DNA of 6,815 nucleotides from CBCXVS01 sp965178525 (lineage in GTDB: Bacteria; Tectomicrobia; Entotheonellia; Entotheonellales; Entotheonellaceae), in assembly GCA_965178525.1 (NCBI GenBank), contig CBCXVS010000354.1:1-6815 (forward strand). Direction: 5' to 3'. The notes under the pieces were generated by a model. The model saw only the letters and a list, made by a program, of their open reading frames with translations, made no database searches and had not been told where the DNA came from. Below, in pieces: positions 6,466 to 6,815 of the stretch. Made by a program: the position numbers and the translations under genes. How positions within the stretch are numbered: the first letter of the stretch is position 1; each line of letters begins with the position of its first letter.

Positions 6466-6759
6466 CTACGTATTCGTTTGGTGATGATGCTGGAGCCAAT
6501 CCTGCAACTTGGCTCTGCTCTTGGCCGCTTTGGCTCGAATGTCGGGAGGATTGCCACGAGCCTTACGGTCTTCAATTTGCCGATGCACCGCCATTACATC
6601 GGCCCAGTGATCCTCAATATAACTGGCGACGGCCACTACTTGGGACTCTGTCAGATTCAATATGGCGGCAATATCAGGTTGTGACCACCCAGCTTCAAGG
6701 TAATGAAGGACATCCCAGACGGTGATCCGTGTGCCTTCAATACGGTTTTTCACGATCAT
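6466..6759 (-). CDS. DUF433 family protein, antitoxin-like
   Basis: A 97-residue protein with the DUF433 core: IVKNRIEGTRITVWDVLHYL (2-21), then EAGWSQPDIAAILNLTESQV, a small helix-turn-helix type fold, followed by a basic, charged C-terminal helix (DRKARGNPPDIRAKAAKSRAKLQDWL). DUF433 proteins are commonly annotated as antitoxins paired with a downstream PIN-like DUF5615 toxin; such proteins may repress their own operon by binding DNA. No recognisable DUF5615 gene follows, only the short open frame described separately. Start: ATG 6759 is preceded by AGGGGG 4 nt upstream. A TTG at 6774 would add five residues (MIGGL). Upstream, an ATG at 6794 with a good GAGG site gives only a 7-codon peptide ending over this start region, probably noise. 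Confidence 0.75.
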   Translation of the reverse strand: MIVKNRIEGTRITVWDVLHYLEAGWSQPDIAAILNLTESQVVAVASYIEDHWADVMAVHRQIEDRKARGNPPDIRAKAAKSRAKLQDWLQHHHQTNT

Positions 6760-6815
6760 CAGGCCCCCTATCAATCGACCTTCCCATGCTTCATTTGACC
6801 TCTATCTCTGACTTG

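Noticed and set aside
6771..6794. A 7-codon leader peptide before the DUF433 gene
   Set aside because: It has a fair ribosome site, but it is too short to support, lacks attenuator-like content, and lies near the window edge.
1..6815. rRNA, tRNA, insertion sequences, integrase or attachment sites
   Set aside because: No tRNA cloverleaf or rRNA core motif, transposase domain, or terminal inverted repeats with target duplication were seen on either strand.

Overview
The window is GC-rich (roughly 60 % by eye) and densely coded bacterial DNA with Shine-Dalgarno-like sites and short intergenic gaps. An exported thioredoxin-fold protein and a menaquinone (MK) pathway point to an MK-using bacterium. 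The sequence alone does not fix the phylum, and I make no firm taxonomic call.

Left part (1-3605): two divergent genes share a 154-bp spacer (2250-2403). Leftwards runs a YyaL/DUF255 thioredoxin-domain protein with a signal peptide; it is frameshifted near 916-918 and cut by the window edge. Rightwards runs a double-domain YeeE/YedE-type sulfur-compound permease, recoverable as about 399 codons. It carries two +1 frameshifts, both in CCCC runs, and two in-frame TGA codons. The first TGA (2813-2815) sits exactly where the family has its conserved Cys in a GGGCxSGT motif. A two-part hairpin with an AGGTC apical loop spans and follows it, in a geometry resembling a bacterial selenocysteine insertion element. 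This is the most interesting signal here. Simple pseudogene decay or sequencing error is the main rival explanation.

Middle (3600-6089): an intact leftward cluster of late menaquinone biosynthesis genes, transcribed ubiE (menG), then menB, then menA. MenB makes dihydroxynaphthoyl-CoA, MenA prenylates dihydroxynaphthoate at the membrane, and UbiE/MenG methylates demethylmenaquinone to menaquinone. The thioesterase step and the earlier Men enzymes are not in the window. A tandem array of 6.4 copies of a 7-bp unit lies precisely between the menB stop and the menA start. The menA stop overlaps the convergent permease stop in the hexamer TCATAA.

Right part (6090-6815): a small leftward DUF433 protein (antitoxin-like) is followed by a 64-codon open frame that looks like the C-terminal end of an unrecognised protein. 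About 170 bp before ubiE holds no gene I can support.
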